Positions 20,271-30,873 of a stretch of 64,000 bases of DNA are shown one piece after another. The notes under the pieces were generated by a model. That model saw only the letters and a program-made list of their open reading frames with translations, was not told where the DNA came from and made no database searches. The stretch spans positions 113,355,501-113,419,500 of the forward strand of contig OX465601.1 of NCBI GenBank assembly GCA_950022295.1, read 5' to 3'. This DNA comes from Bromus sterilis (lineage: Eukaryota; Streptophyta; Magnoliopsida; Poales; Poaceae). The stretch's first letter is position 1, and each line of letters opens with the position of its first letter. The translations under genes were made by a program, and so were the position numbers.

Positions 20271-21026
20271 ACGGCATAAGTTTATGTAAGCCATTCGGCA
20301 AACAATCAGTTAAAGTTATCATGTCTCTGAAAATGAGCATTCGAGTACTTTCGTATAATTCCATTCGAAGAGCTAGCTGTAATCGGCAACGCTCCGTCAG
20401 ACCCGAGATGTGCATAGCGTACCCGGGGACTGGCCGACCGCGAGGTCAAGTAAATAAGCCATCGAGGCACGGGGACTGCAGGCTGGCCTTCAATCGAATA
20501 CTTAGCTCGAGCGCAAATCACTACAAGGTTTGTGGCATTGAGAAGGGTGGCGATTGAGGCAGTCGGTAGTACAAATCCCCGGGAAACAATTTAAAAGAGG
20601 CCACCAAGGGCACAGTCGACAGGACAAAGTCACCGATTGCGCCGCAAATCAGGACATCGAACCTTGTAGCGAGCAATCGGCGCCTGCTGTTGCAGAATCC
20701 TTCGCGTTAAAAATCTTGTCGTGTAAAAAATAAAAACTCATCGAACCTTGGTCGGATGTCTGCTGTTGATCCGATTGCGGGCCGCATAACGGCAGCAAGA
20801 CCGACACAGTAGACATTCCCAAGTGCAGCCGATGAAGGAAACCGGCAAAGACGCAAAGTTGATCGCACATGCAAACAGATAAAACGAGCAATCGATTGGC
20901 ATCAAAAGCAGCAGGCCCAAGGCCGAATAAGGTCATTACATCCAAGTCACACCCAGTAGGTGTCGACAGAATTAAAAATATGTCTTACAAGCGGGCAGTC
21001 GGAGTACAAAATTAAGATAACATAGC
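20271..21026 (+). other. Element G 3' region before the antisense gene's end
   Basis: Non-coding sequence, rich in AATCGG words like the LTR. It lies between the integrase stop and the antisense gene's stop codon. I see nothing else in it. Confidence 0.5.
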
Positions 21027-24000
21027 TTAAGCAGTCGGAGGCACTGAGCTAGAAGGTGGAGAAGATGGGTCTGATTGAGCTTCAGAAGTCGCAGCACCTG
21101 TCTGTTTAGACTTCGGAGACGTCTGGGATGAGCCGCTATCGGAGAGCTCCTCGGCCAGGCCAGAGATGGTAGAGGCAGGGAGCGGTTTCCCTCCCTGGTC
21201 GAGATGCGGAGTATACTCGTAGGGAGAAAACCAATTCACCATAGTGCTGGCTAGCCGATTGACTTCGACGTAGGTCTTCTCAAGAAGGTCAGAGGCATTG
21301 TCTCGAAGGCTGTACAACCGGGAGAGCTTCACTTGAGGGTACCAAGTCAGCACAGTCTGAAGAGCGGTCTCCGCACCAGTCCTTCCGGCAGAATTCAGCA
21401 AAACGTTGATCCGACGTGGGATAGCCTTAAGGAGAGTCCGAGTTTTCTCAGTGGTGGCATTCGGAGTGTCCCCTTGGTCAGAATCCTCACCATCCTGAGT
21501 GTCTGCCTTACGGATCTCGGCGGAGGAGTCGGCAGCATTCTTCATCTTCTGGAGTCCGGCCTTGAGCTCAGTCGGCGACCACAGCGCTTCAGCAATCTTC
21601 AGAATCCCGAGCTTGAAGGATAGGGCAATTCCTTGGATAATAGGAATGCGGGCTTGGGTGCCGATCAGATATTCATGCCGGGTCCAGACGTTATCTGCAC
21701 GGTCACAGGTCCCTCCAGCGGCGATGGTATCCTCTCGAGACTTGGCGACAGCTGCATAAGCAGCCGCTTCGGATTCGGGCCAAGCTTCTGCACCAAGAAG
21801 GAAGAGCATAAGCAATAAGATAATAGAAGAAAGCAACCGGAAAGTGCACTCGGCAACAAGGAAGACTCACGGCCAAGGAGGAGGTCCATGTCGGTTAAAG
21901 TATCGCAGAAGCCCTTGGCTCAGCGGCGCATTCGGGTGGTCTCCTCATAGCTGCGCTTCTCCAGTTCTTCGAACTTAGCGACGAGCTCGTCATGATCTTG
22001 GCGAATGGAGTCTCGGGCAGAAATTGCTTCATCCCTTTCAGATTGCAGAGCAACTTGGGCGGCGACGGCAGCATCTCGTTCGGCAAGAAGCCCATCACCA
22101 GTAGCTGTCACTGCGGCGATGTCGGCCAGATGTTTCTTCTCCAGAGCATCCATTTCAGATTGGAGGCTTTGAATAGTCCGATTCAAATCCCTCTCTACCC
22201 CCTGCAGCCGAGTTACCTCCCCGGTGGCTTTATCAAGGGCTGGACCTTGTTGGCTTAGTTCTGTAGCCAATTCTGCAATTCGGCTTTGAAGATCATTTAC
22301 CATAGGAATAGAAGCTACAAGAGAGCGTGAAGATTTCAGTACCAAAGCGGTTGTCAAGTGAAGAAGAGACAGCGGTGAGATAGAGGATACCTCTTAACTT
22401 AGTGATTTCAGCCGATTGGTTATTAACCTGCAGCTGGGCCTGGGCAAGGGTTCGAAGGCTGGCAGTATAAGCTTCCAGGAGTTTTTCAAAGACAACTCTT
22501 TTCTCTTCCATGACAGCCTGTGACGAGCAGCAAGACGAAGTCAGACGTAAAGCAACAAGTGAAAAAGATCCGAACCGATTGTGACCAATCGGCCCGAATC
22601 TCGGGGACTACATCCAGTGGGTGCGCTTGCGCGCACCCACCGGAAGAAAGTCTACCGATTGAGGAAGGCAAACGATAAAGCAAAAAATGCTAAAGATCCG
22701 AACCGATTGTAACCAATCGGCCCGAATCTCGGGGACTACACCCAGTGGGTGCGCTTGCGCGCACCCACCGGAAGAAAGTCTACCGATTGAGGAAGGCAAA
22801 CGATAAAGCAAAAAATGCTAAAGATCCGAACCGATTGTAACCAATCGGCCCGAATCTCGGGGACTACACCCACTGGGTGCGCTTGCGCGCACCCACCGGA
22901 AGAAAAATTGCCGAAGTAAAACAGAGGTACAGAAGGAAAGGTTAAAGAGTTTACCGAATGGTGAGAGGTCAGCTGTTGAAGGTCCCGAGCAAGGGCTTCG
23001 GCGAATTCATTCACCCGGCTCAGAGTGCTCGTCACGGGATCCCGAGGACGAGGCGAAGTGTCAGGCTCAGCGCCGACATGACGGGCGCGAGAATACTCGG
23101 CTCGGAAGTGATCCACCGAGCGCATAAGAATCTCGGAGGGGGAGGAAATCGGCGGTGGCGCTGAAGTAGGAACGATGGCGAAAGCTGTAGTGGGGAGGAC
23201 TGGCGGCACGAATGTTGGTGAAGGACCGGACTCACCCGATTGCGGCGGCGGCGCAACCGGGCGAGTCGGAGCAGAAGTGGTAACAATGACTGGCGGAAGG
23301 GTCGTGGTCGTCGGCGGCGCTGACAGAACAGCTGGTGGCGCAGTCGCTGTAGTTGGTGGTGCCGACATCACAATCGGGGACGAGCTCGTCACCATTGGCG
23401 TGTCGGACACGGAGGTTACAGCAGGGGCAGTCGCAGCAGCGGCGGCCGGACTGGAGCGGGGTGGCGGAGGCGGGGCAATCGGATCGACCGATTGCGTTCC
23501 TCCAATACCAGGAGACACCGGGTCGGCCGCGCGCTTGGAGGCTTTGAGAGCAAGGTTGGAAGAGGAGGTCTTCTGAGCCGCAGCAAGGCGAGCCTTCTTG
23601 GCAGCACGCTCGGCGTCCTTGGAAGAACGACTAGTGGCAGTCGGCCGCTTGCGAACAGCTGCAGCAGAAGTAGCGGGCGAGATGATGGCGCCGATATGAG
23701 CCGGAATGTCGGTGTCAATGTCATCAAGCCCAATCGTCTCACTGAAATAAGAAAGGGAGAAGAGTCAGTAGAAGCAAAGATAGCAAAGTACTGCGCGGAA
23801 AGACAGAAACATACCCGACTGTCCGGGGTGCCCCGGTAGGCATTCGGCAGCGGAGCGGGGCAACGTTCAGCGGCGCCTGAGTGGTCGGCCTCCGAGTGAT
23901 CGTCTCCTAGGCTTGCTTGCCCTTGTGGGCAGTCGTTGTGGTTTTGGTGATTTTGGGGAGAGCCGTACCAGAGGAGCCAGCGGCCGAGGTGCGTTTAGCT

Positions 24001-25483
24001 GGCACCTTCGGGGGTTTATCCCGAGGAGCTGCATCAGAAGCAGCACCCTTTGAGACACTATCATCTCACTCCACTCAGCCAAAAATTGCTCAAGGGAAGG
24101 GTCAGGCGTACCCCCTTGAGCTGGCGGCCGAGTGTTGGTATTCGGAGGGTCGGCGCGCTCGGCGTCATCATCATCAGCATCCATGGGGTCGGAGGATTCT
24201 CCGGAAGATTCATCATCGTCTTCATCATCCCCACTGGTCTCGGCGGAAGGAATCTCGCCGTCATACTCAAGGTCGGTAGGATCCTCTTCCGTGCGGTCAG
24301 GGGTGTACACGCCAGCTTCCTGGCCGTCTTCCATGAGGTTGGACTGAAGGAAATGCTGAAAAGAAGACATAAGTGATCAGAGCAATCGGAAGAGAAAGCA
24401 ATCGGAAGAACGTGCAACTGGATGAAAAAAGTCGGGGCGTACCACAGGCGGCTTTCGCTGGCGCGTGAGGTAGTCAAGCCCGAATCGGAAAGGATCAGGC
24501 AGCACGCTAGCGGTGATGGCCTTCAATCGGGCGCAAAGGACTTCTGTCGTCACCTCCCACGTGCAGAGCCGAGTGGGATCCTGATGTCCCGACACGTCGC
24601 AGAGGCGGTGCACTCGGCGTTGCAGGGGAAGAATCCGAGCATGAAGCCATGCAGCTACCAAGTCGGTGGGGAGGAGTCCCTCTCGCTCCAGCTGGGTGAC
24701 CCTGGTGGCTTGGGCGACGACATCGCAATCTCCAGTGCCGTATTTCAGGGACCACTGATGCTTCTCAACCGGCCTGGCGAGTGAGAACTCGGGCAGATTG
24801 AGGAGATCGGGGCTCTGATCAGGAGACTTGACGTAGAAGAACGAAGTCTGCCAATTCTTGCAGGATTGGACGATTTCGGGGCTCGGATATTTTAACTTGC
24901 CGGCTGCAGCAAGGCAACTGCCGCAGTCGGTCATGTCAGTCGGATAGGTCGGTTTGCCGCCTTCAATGGTGGAGGCCACTACTTCTCCCGTCCGAGCGTT
25001 GTGGGCTCGGAGGTTGAAGAAGCGTTTGAAAAGCGCGATGCTGGGTCGGCAGCCGAGATACCCCTCGCAGAGTGTCACGAACCCGGAGAGGTTCATGATG
25101 AAGTTAGCTGCAAGGTGGTGAGGCTGAAGTCGGTGGAAGTCGAGGAATTCGCGGAAGAAGGCGCTAGCGGGAAGGCCGAATCCACGCTCAAAGTGAGTGA
25201 GGAACACGACCCTCTCGCCCGCGCGCGCGCTGGGCACGACATCGGCCCTGCCCGGGATCCGCCATTCGATCTCCGCAGGCATTTTTCGGGCGCGGATCAG
25301 GGCTTCGACGGCGGCAGTGGTGACCTGGGATCCCTTCCAGCACCCCCGGCTCGCCTGCGATACGTCCCGTCGCGGCGCCATGGATTTCGCAGAAGAGGAA
25401 GAAGAGGAAAAAGATCGAGGCGGAACACGAGAACGACGCCGATGAACTGCTGCGGCGGCGGCGGCGGAGGCGGCGAAGAACAC
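21027..25483 (-). CDS. Antisense six-exon gene in element G (Transposase_28-like; two stops and one frameshift)
   Basis: The gene lies opposite to the element's sense. Proposed exons (minus): 25483-24443, 24355-23815, 23741-22955, 22517-22391, 22314-21871, 21787-21027. All five introns have GT..AG ends, and the reading phase matches across each. The first exon, starting at 25483 or 25381 (MAPRRD), encodes a region like the Pfam 'putative gypsy type transposon' domain: HFERGFGLPASAFFREFL, HHLAANFIMNLSGFV, CRPSIALFKRFFNLR. It is followed by an acidic stretch, a Pro/Ala-rich stretch, a coiled coil (exons 4-5) and a C-terminal Ser/Pro-rich tail. A TATA-like box is about 150 bp upstream. Exon 2 needs a one-base shift near 24060 and has a TAG near 23907. 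A TGA interrupts exon 5 near 21925. Function unknown; genes of this kind are known from Tat-lineage elements. Confidence 0.68.
22567..22905. repeat. 128-bp tandem repeat, about 2.7 units, in an intron of the antisense gene
   Basis: GATCCGAACCGATTG marks start at 22567, 22695 and 22823, exactly 128 bp apart. Units are almost identical, the third being cut short at about 22905. Each contains the palindrome-like GTGGGTGCGC..GCGCACCCAC. The array fills most of the third intron (22518-22954). Confidence 0.93.
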
Positions 25484-25628
25484 AAGTCAGTGGCTAGAGC
25501 AAGCTGGAGAGCAGAGGTCCACGGGAGAGAAGGTTTGCGCGAGGAGCAGCAATGGCGCGGAGAGAGAAAGCTAGAGGTGAAGGAGGCTTTGGGAAGAAGG
25601 AAGAGGCGAGGCTCCCCCCCCCCGGTGG

Positions 25629-25638
25629 CTTATATGGG
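25629..25638 (-). promoter_or_regulatory. Likely TATA box of the antisense gene in element G
   Basis: On the minus strand CCCATATAAGCCACC lies about 150 bp before the first ATG of the antisense gene. This fits an independent promoter. It is one candidate in GC-rich surroundings. Confidence 0.45.
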
Positions 25639-25639
25639 C

Positions 25640-26066
25640 GGCGGGGGAGGGGAGTGGGATGACCCTGCGGTCGTGTGGCCCGGTGTGGCCTAGGGCACAG
25701 GGAGGCCAACCGACGAATTAGCACAAAGGATCCCGGCGCATAAGGCGAGGCGTGCGACGTGGGGGTCAGCTCCTGCAGTTATGTCACGTCGCGCGTGGGT
25801 CGTGGGTCCCAACTCATTGATCACATCGTGGGCGAGTCGGAGGTAACCGTTGGAGCGCAATTGGCAGAAGATACTTTTGCCAGAAAATGAAGACACGAAG
25901 TGAGAAGGACCCAAGGCCAATCGGGTGGAAGTGGGGTCAGCCGAGTGTGATCTCCGAGTCGGCCGACGGGCTCGGAGTGACGTACTCCAGGAGGCCATAG
26001 CAGTCGGAAAACATCAAGACAGATTGAAAAGCTGCAAAGGCCCCGCGGTCAAGTGACCGTGGGACC
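25640..26066 (+). other. Element G region between antisense promoter and polypurine tract
   Basis: Non-coding sequence, containing the presumed upstream promoter region of the antisense gene. A short inverted repeat, CCGCGGTCAAGTGACCGTGG, is at 26043-26062. Confidence 0.5.
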
Positions 26067-26086
26067 TTTACAGCTTTAGGGGCTAC
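26067..26086 (+). other. Element G polypurine tract region
   Basis: The stretch ending CTTTAGGGGCTAC directly precedes the 3' LTR. The GGGGCTAC end is shared with D and H. This is where plus-strand DNA synthesis is primed. Confidence 0.65.
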
Positions 26087-27075
26087 TGTCGGGGGATTGG
26101 TACCCGGGTAGGCTAACCCAAGCGGAAGCAAGCTTTCAAGACAAGGATGGGCCGATTGGGATGCAGCTGGGCCGAGCTGGGCGGAGGTACGGCCGATTGC
26201 TCCAAGGCAATCGACCATACCAAATGCCAGCAGTCGGCCCAGGCGCAATCGGCCCACCCTTCCCTTATCAGACATTCGTCCGATTGGTCTGCAGCTGGAC
26301 CAAGGTTGATTCCCAGAAGGCCGACTACCCAGAGCAATCGGCCTTACCAGGAACCACCAATCGGTCCAGGCGCAATCGGATCAACCTACCACCCAATCGG
26401 GGGTATGATTACGAGGTCATAAATACCATATCCCGAGATATCTGGGTGGCAGGAAGGCCAGGTCACATCGAGGATTTGCTGGAGATACGGTGTCGACCTC
26501 CCCGCCGATTCCGCGGACAGGCCAACAAGACCGCACCCCTAGCTCCATTATTCGTCACTAGGCTCTACGAGGTAGCAGCATGGGCCGCCGCTAGTAGGCT
26601 CCAGATCACCCGGATAGGAGCAGTCGGTGGGCCCAGGCCGATTAGAGGTTGACAGCTGGGCCCATTCGGCACTGAAGTTACCGAAGTACCCTGGACTCAC
26701 ACTATAAGAGCCAGGGTACCCCTCCTGCGTGAGGGACGCCACACCTGAGATCTCATTTAACTCATTCCCCCTTCAGTTCATTTACTGCCCGTAGTCACTC
26801 CTCAGGGAAGCAGGAGAAGACCTTGCCCACGGCGGCGGTTTACTCTTTCCCCTGAGAAGATAGAAGAGCAGTTATTGTAGTTCCTCCATTGATATATAAG
26901 AGACAAGCAGGAGTAGGGGTGTTATCTCTCCGGAGAGCCCCGAACCTGGGTACATCGTGGTGTCTTCACCATGCTTGTGCCCAACCCGATTCCGGCACCA
27001 TCGACATTTCTCTCCCTCGTGTCTTCCCCTCACTTTAGCCATCCCCATGGCATCTGCCGTCACATATCGACGACA
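26087..27075 (+). repeat. Element G 3' LTR
   Basis: 989 bp, starting TGTCGGGGGATTGG and ending CGACGACA, followed by the target duplication GGAAC. It differs from the 5' LTR at five positions. Confidence 0.96.
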
Positions 27076-27299
27076 GGAACCAGAACACAAGATATCCTCG
27101 AAGCAGGAAGAGTTCCTTTTTCACAAGAGAATCGCATCGGAAAATGCAAAGTTCTCTAGTCTTCACCTGATCGTGAACGATCACCTAAAGACTCGGGGGC
27201 TACTCCCATTGGGGGCGCTGACGCGCACCCGACAAAAACCTGGAATAAATTAAAACAGCCACAAGAAAGGACGGCCCAGGTAGACAAAAACTCACAGCC

Positions 27300-27475
27300 T
27301 ACACCTGATTCTAAGACAATTTCCATTACAAAGGAGTCGAAGACAATTTCCATTACAAAGGAGTCGAAGACAATTTCCATTAGAAAGGAGTCGAAGACAA
27401 TTACCATCACAAAGGAGTCGAGGACAACTTTCCATTACAAAGGAGTTCAGGACAATTCTCATTACAAAAGGACTC
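27300..27475. repeat. 27-bp minisatellite in element H, about six units
   Basis: This is the reverse complement of the array at 13578-13840, with unit GACAATTTCCATTACAAAGG plus AGTCGAA. The first units are exact and the later ones diverged. It lies about 180 bp downstream of the B3-like stop codon, as in D. Confidence 0.9.
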
Positions 27476-27658
27476 GAGCAGCTACCAGATGGGTTACAAT
27501 ACCAATTATCCCAGGGAATTATGACTTCTACATGTGTGCTCATGCTGAGATAATTGGCACTTTCATGCCACAACCCGACGGGCATCACCACAGACAAAGT
27601 AGCAACTCAGCCGGTGAAGAAGAAGCTTGCCGTCCTCCAGTTCTCCAAGGTGCCTCGC

Positions 27659-28279
27659 CTAATGACGCAGCCGCTTGACGACCGGTTTGACGTCCAGTTC
27701 TTCCTTAGAACTAGAAGAGAAAACACCATCGCCCAAGGGATCAGCCGAAGACGAAGACACGAGAGAAGCAGGCGAACCACCACTCGAGCCATCGGAATCA
27801 TCTATGCTTGTTTCCCCACAGTATGGATCCAGACGGTTGCCACCAGCATCAAATGCGCGGATAATAAAAATATCTTCTCCGTCAAAACGACAGCAAAGGC
27901 TATCTCCACCACGCAGATTTAACTGACGAGAAAATGCCGTCCAGCCAAGCCCTAGGAAAATCAAGGATGAACTATCAGTCTCCAGCTCCACCCAAGAATA
28001 AGAACGAGCACATCCGTGAAGACGGAACCAGAGGCCCCTCAAGTTACGCTCAGAAGCAATGGAGGCAAACAAGAAGGGAAGAGGAATCCGGGAAGCATCC
28101 CGGCTAAGAACATGCAAAAGAAAGTCATAGCGCCAAAAACCCTCCTCCATGGAGGAAGAAGAAGAAGGAACCAATGTGGTACCATGGCGTCCATCTCGTG
28201 AAGAACGAGGCATGCGGCCACCACGACCACGGCGGACACGACCTCGCCCAGCCACACCTCTACCACGCTTGGGCGCCAT
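27659..28279 (-). CDS. B3 DNA-binding-domain-like protein carried antisense in element H
   Basis: An uninterrupted 206-codon frame from ATG 28279 to TGA 27659, homologous to the one in D. N-terminus MAPKRGRGVAGRGR; B3-like core with IPLPFLFAS, RNLRGLWFRL, GLGWTAFSRQLNLRGGDSL, RFDGED and FDAGGNRLDPY; C-terminus KEELDVKPVVKRLRH. Over about 90 core codons I count about 22 synonymous against 29 amino-acid-changing codon differences from D. Substitutions without selection would give roughly three amino-acid-changing per synonymous. The blocks around GW..F, GDSLCCRFDG and FDAGGNRLDPY change almost only silently. This points to selection on the protein in the shared history of D and H. The gene is antisense to H and has its own TATA box. 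Target and partner are unknown. Confidence 0.65.
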   Translation of the reverse strand: MAPKRGRGVAGRGRVRRGRGGRMPRSSRDGRHGTTLVPSSSSSMEEGFWRYDFLLHVLSRDASRIPLPFLFASIASERNLRGLWFRLHGCARSYSWVELETDSSSLIFLGLGWTAFSRQLNLRGGDSLCCRFDGEDIFIIRAFDAGGNRLDPYCGETSIDDSDGSSGGSPASLVSSSSADPLGDGVFSSSSKEELDVKPVVKRLRH

Positions 28280-28320
28280 ATGAAGAAGAAGAAGAAGAAG
28301 AAGAAGAAGAAGAAGAAGAA
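28280..28320. repeat. GAA microsatellite in the leader of H's B3-like gene
   Basis: About twelve GAA triplets lie directly before the ATG on the minus strand (as TTC repeats in the leader). D lacks this run. It extends an open frame upstream as poly-Leu, but the start used in D argues for ATG 28279. Confidence 0.9.
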
Positions 28321-28367
28321 AAGAAAGATGTGAAGAATGGATGCCAAGGATGGGCAACCACAGGAAG

Positions 28368-28375
28368 TATTTATA
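28368..28375 (-). promoter_or_regulatory. TATA box of the antisense B3-like gene in element H
   Basis: Minus-strand GCTATAAATACTTCC lies about 90 bp before the ATG. The core GCTATAAATAC is identical to D's. Confidence 0.65.
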
Positions 28376-29085
28376 GCGCAATCCAAGGGCAAACCAGGAA
28401 AAGCACGCGGAAGCTCAGGCGGCGTCATCATGGCATCAAAGACCGCTGGGCCGGGAGTTACGAATTCCAAGGAAAAGATGCCTTCACACGGTCAGCATTA
28501 CTTACAGGAAGCGTCAAATCTCGCATGTTCCCCATACAAGCCTCGGAAACCCAACAGGCAACAGGCTGCACGACGTCCAAACCATCATCATGATGGTCCA
28601 GAAGACGTGATGGATCAAAAAATCAGTCATCATCATAGGTCATCAAGCAGCAGGACAATATATGTCAGCACGGCATCCAAAGAGAAACGAATCAAGATAA
28701 AAACAGTTGGAAAAAACCAAAAGATTCCAAAAACAAGTTATACGTCCAAATTTTCTGACTCTACAAAATCTTTACTCCCATCAGGAGTACCTTTATTCGA
28801 GTTCAGGTGCTCCCTCACCCAGCAGGCAAAATGTGCTCGAGTGATCACTCGCACCAGCAGAAAATACATACTCTCAGAGTTTGGGTGCTCCCTCACCCCG
28901 AAAGCAGTAAAGCATTAGAGTGACTACTCGCAGAAAAGACTCAGCAATTCAACAACGTGACTTACTCACGCACTCGATGACATTCCGAGTGGGTGCTTTC
29001 TTATTTTCCTCGCCTGAGTTCATTACAAAACTCCGCGAGTGGCTGCTAAAACAGCTCACTTGATTGTTTATTCCAAGCGGGTGCA
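28376..29085 (+). other. Element H 3' region, continued at 44895
   Basis: The reverse complement of D's 11930-12714, with two copies of the GGGTGAGGGAGCACCC hairpin motif. It is cut by element A at GTGCA and resumes at 44895. No coding signal. Confidence 0.7.
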
Positions 29086-29376
29086 TGATACGTCCCAAAC
29101 GTATCTATAATTTCTGCTTGCTCCATGCATGTTTTGTGTGACTTTGCCATGATTTGCTTGAACTTTCATATACTTTTGAGAATATTTGGACTAATCTATT
29201 AACCCAGTGCACCCAGCTGCCAGTTGATGTTTTCTGCTGTTTTTGTATTTCAGGTTTTCCGGCCATTAAAAGTGCTCCAAAAAATCCGGAAAAATCAGAT
29301 AAAAAATCAGCGACTCGGAAGCTTCCGGAAACACCAAAGGAAGGAAGGGGGGCCACCAAAGGGACTCCAGAAGGGT

Positions 29377-29410
29377 CCCTGGCGCGGCCTCACCCTAGGC
29401 CGCGCCAGGG
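29377..29410. repeat. Perfect 14-bp-stem hairpin in element A LTR
   Basis: CCCTGGCGCGGCCT and AGGCCGCGCCAGGG are exact reverse complements separated by six bases. The 3' LTR copy (43548-43581) has two changes in the left arm. Elements B and C carry longer imperfect versions at the same place. It sits about 45 bp upstream of the TATA-like box. Confidence 0.9.
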
Positions 29411-29453
29411 AGCCTCCTGGCTGCCTTGTGGCCCCTCTCGGTGCCCCCCTTCG

Positions 29454-29463
29454 CCTATATTTA
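29454..29463 (+). promoter_or_regulatory. Likely TATA box in element A 5' LTR
   Basis: CCTATATTTA within TTCGCCTATATTTACCCCCC is preserved in the 3' LTR. It is the likely core promoter of the element's RNA. Confidence 0.55.
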
Positions 29464-30729
29464 CCCCCCGTGACGGAAACCCCTAAGACGGATCTCTTTT
29501 CCGCGATCTCGCCTCTGTACCGCCGTCGCCGCCGTTTCAAGATCGGGGCTGCCTGGAGAAGTTGCTCCGGCACCCTGCCGGGAGAAGCTACACCCTCCGG
29601 GAGACCATCCATAGCCATGGACGCCTCCCGTATGTACCGTGAGTAGTCCACCTTGGACCATGGGTACGTGACCAATAGCTATGTGATCTATCTCTACCCT
29701 CTTTGTGCTTCCACTTTCGAGACCTCGTGAGCTGCCTCACATGATCGAGACACCTTTGTAATTTTCTGTCGTTGCTATGCTGAGTTTGTTGGGATCTGAT
29801 GGATTATGAGACTATGTTCAGATTGTGATGAGTAATATATTTGGTTCTTCTCTTTTATATTTTGTTCTTGAGTAAATTCTTGCATGTTCTCCGTTGCCGT
29901 ATTTTACTTTGTCCAAGTGATTTGTTATACCTCCAAGAGGGAGTGTTATGCTTGATTGTGGGTTCAGCCCCTTGATGTCTAGCTTGAGTGACAGAAACAT
30001 GAGACTAGGGGATGTGTTGTTGCCACCAGGGATAAACCAACGGTGCTTGTAGCCGCGGATGCAAGGATTGTTTACTTTACGCAAAGTTCTTTTAATGCAG
30101 TTGTCTGTTGCTTTGGATTTACACTTTTGGTGGGATTCGCAACTTAATACCAGCGAGATGTTCTGGATAGATATCTCAAGGTGGATGATTCGTAGTAGAT
30201 GTAGATGGATTTCGGTCTACTTACCTTGGTGTACTGCACATTTCTTTTGAGCCCTTCCTTTCTTTGCAACATAGTTAGCATTGCGGTGCCTTCATAATCC
30301 TGTCAATTTCCCAACTGTAATTTGTTTACCTCGCTAGCACTTTTATCGTCTTTTGGGAGAGAGACATCACTAGTAAAAATCACGTGACCCCGGTCCATCT
30401 TCATATCATTGTTTACACCTTAAATTTACTTTCAGTTGCCACTATCATTATCTCTTGCGTTAATCCTTTGTAAACATCAAGGCCGGAGGAATTGACAACT
30501 CCTCTGTACTCATTGGGAGCAAAGTTATCTGTATCTGTGTGCAGGTCCAGGTGAAGTTAGCAACCTCGGCGCCATTGTTCACTTTACCACCTTCTTGTAT
30601 CTCTACGAGTCCTACGGGAGACAAACCCTATCCTCTACATAGGGGAAATTTTCTACTACGCTACATCTCACCTTCCACTTGGGGTAACCAACGAGGAGTG
30701 AGAGATCCTCACCGTATCAAGCCAATTTC

Positions 30730-30747
30730 TGGCGCCGTTGCCGGGGA
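30730..30747 (+). other. Element A primer-binding site (tRNA-Asp type)
   Basis: TGGCGCCGTTGCCGGGGA lies 10 bases after the LTR and is identical to that of element B. Confidence 0.88.
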
Positions 30748-30873
30748 CTCCAGTCTACAAGATAGGGGAGTTGCACACTATCTTTTATCTTTGCTTTTTA
30801 GTCTTGTTAGTTTACCTTTCAGTTTTTACTTTTGTGTCCCTTATCAAAAATACCAAAAATACCTGCTGCTACT

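Larger units (their letters stand above)
16544..27075 (+). mobile_element. Element G: young Tat-type Gypsy element with gag, integrase and an antisense gene
   Basis: This is a structurally complete 10.5-kb element with 989-bp LTRs at both ends and the target duplication GGAAC (16539-16543, 27076-27080). The LTRs differ at only 5 of 989 positions by direct comparison: near 16587, 17050, 17413, 17428 and 17516 of the left copy. At 1.3e-8 per site per year that is about 0.2 million years, the youngest insertion here. Order: LTR, primer-binding site, gag, integrase fragment, an antisense six-exon gene, polypurine tract, LTR. Protease, RT and RNase H are absent, so it must have moved with help from another element or been truncated very recently. 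Confidence 0.95.
29086..30719 (+). repeat. Element A 5' LTR
   Basis: TGATACGTCCCAAACGTATC at the start, CACCGTATCA at the end, 1634 bp. It contains a GC-rich hairpin (29377-29410) and a TATA-like CCTATATTTA at 29454-29463. Confidence 0.95.

Noticed and set aside
29377..29410. microRNA precursor
   Set aside because: The stem is short and perfect and lies in an LTR. Nothing supports microRNA processing.
30730..30747. tRNA-like match (tRNA-Asp 3' end)
   Set aside because: Only the 18-nt complement of the tRNA end is present, beside an LTR. It is a primer-binding site, not a tRNA gene.
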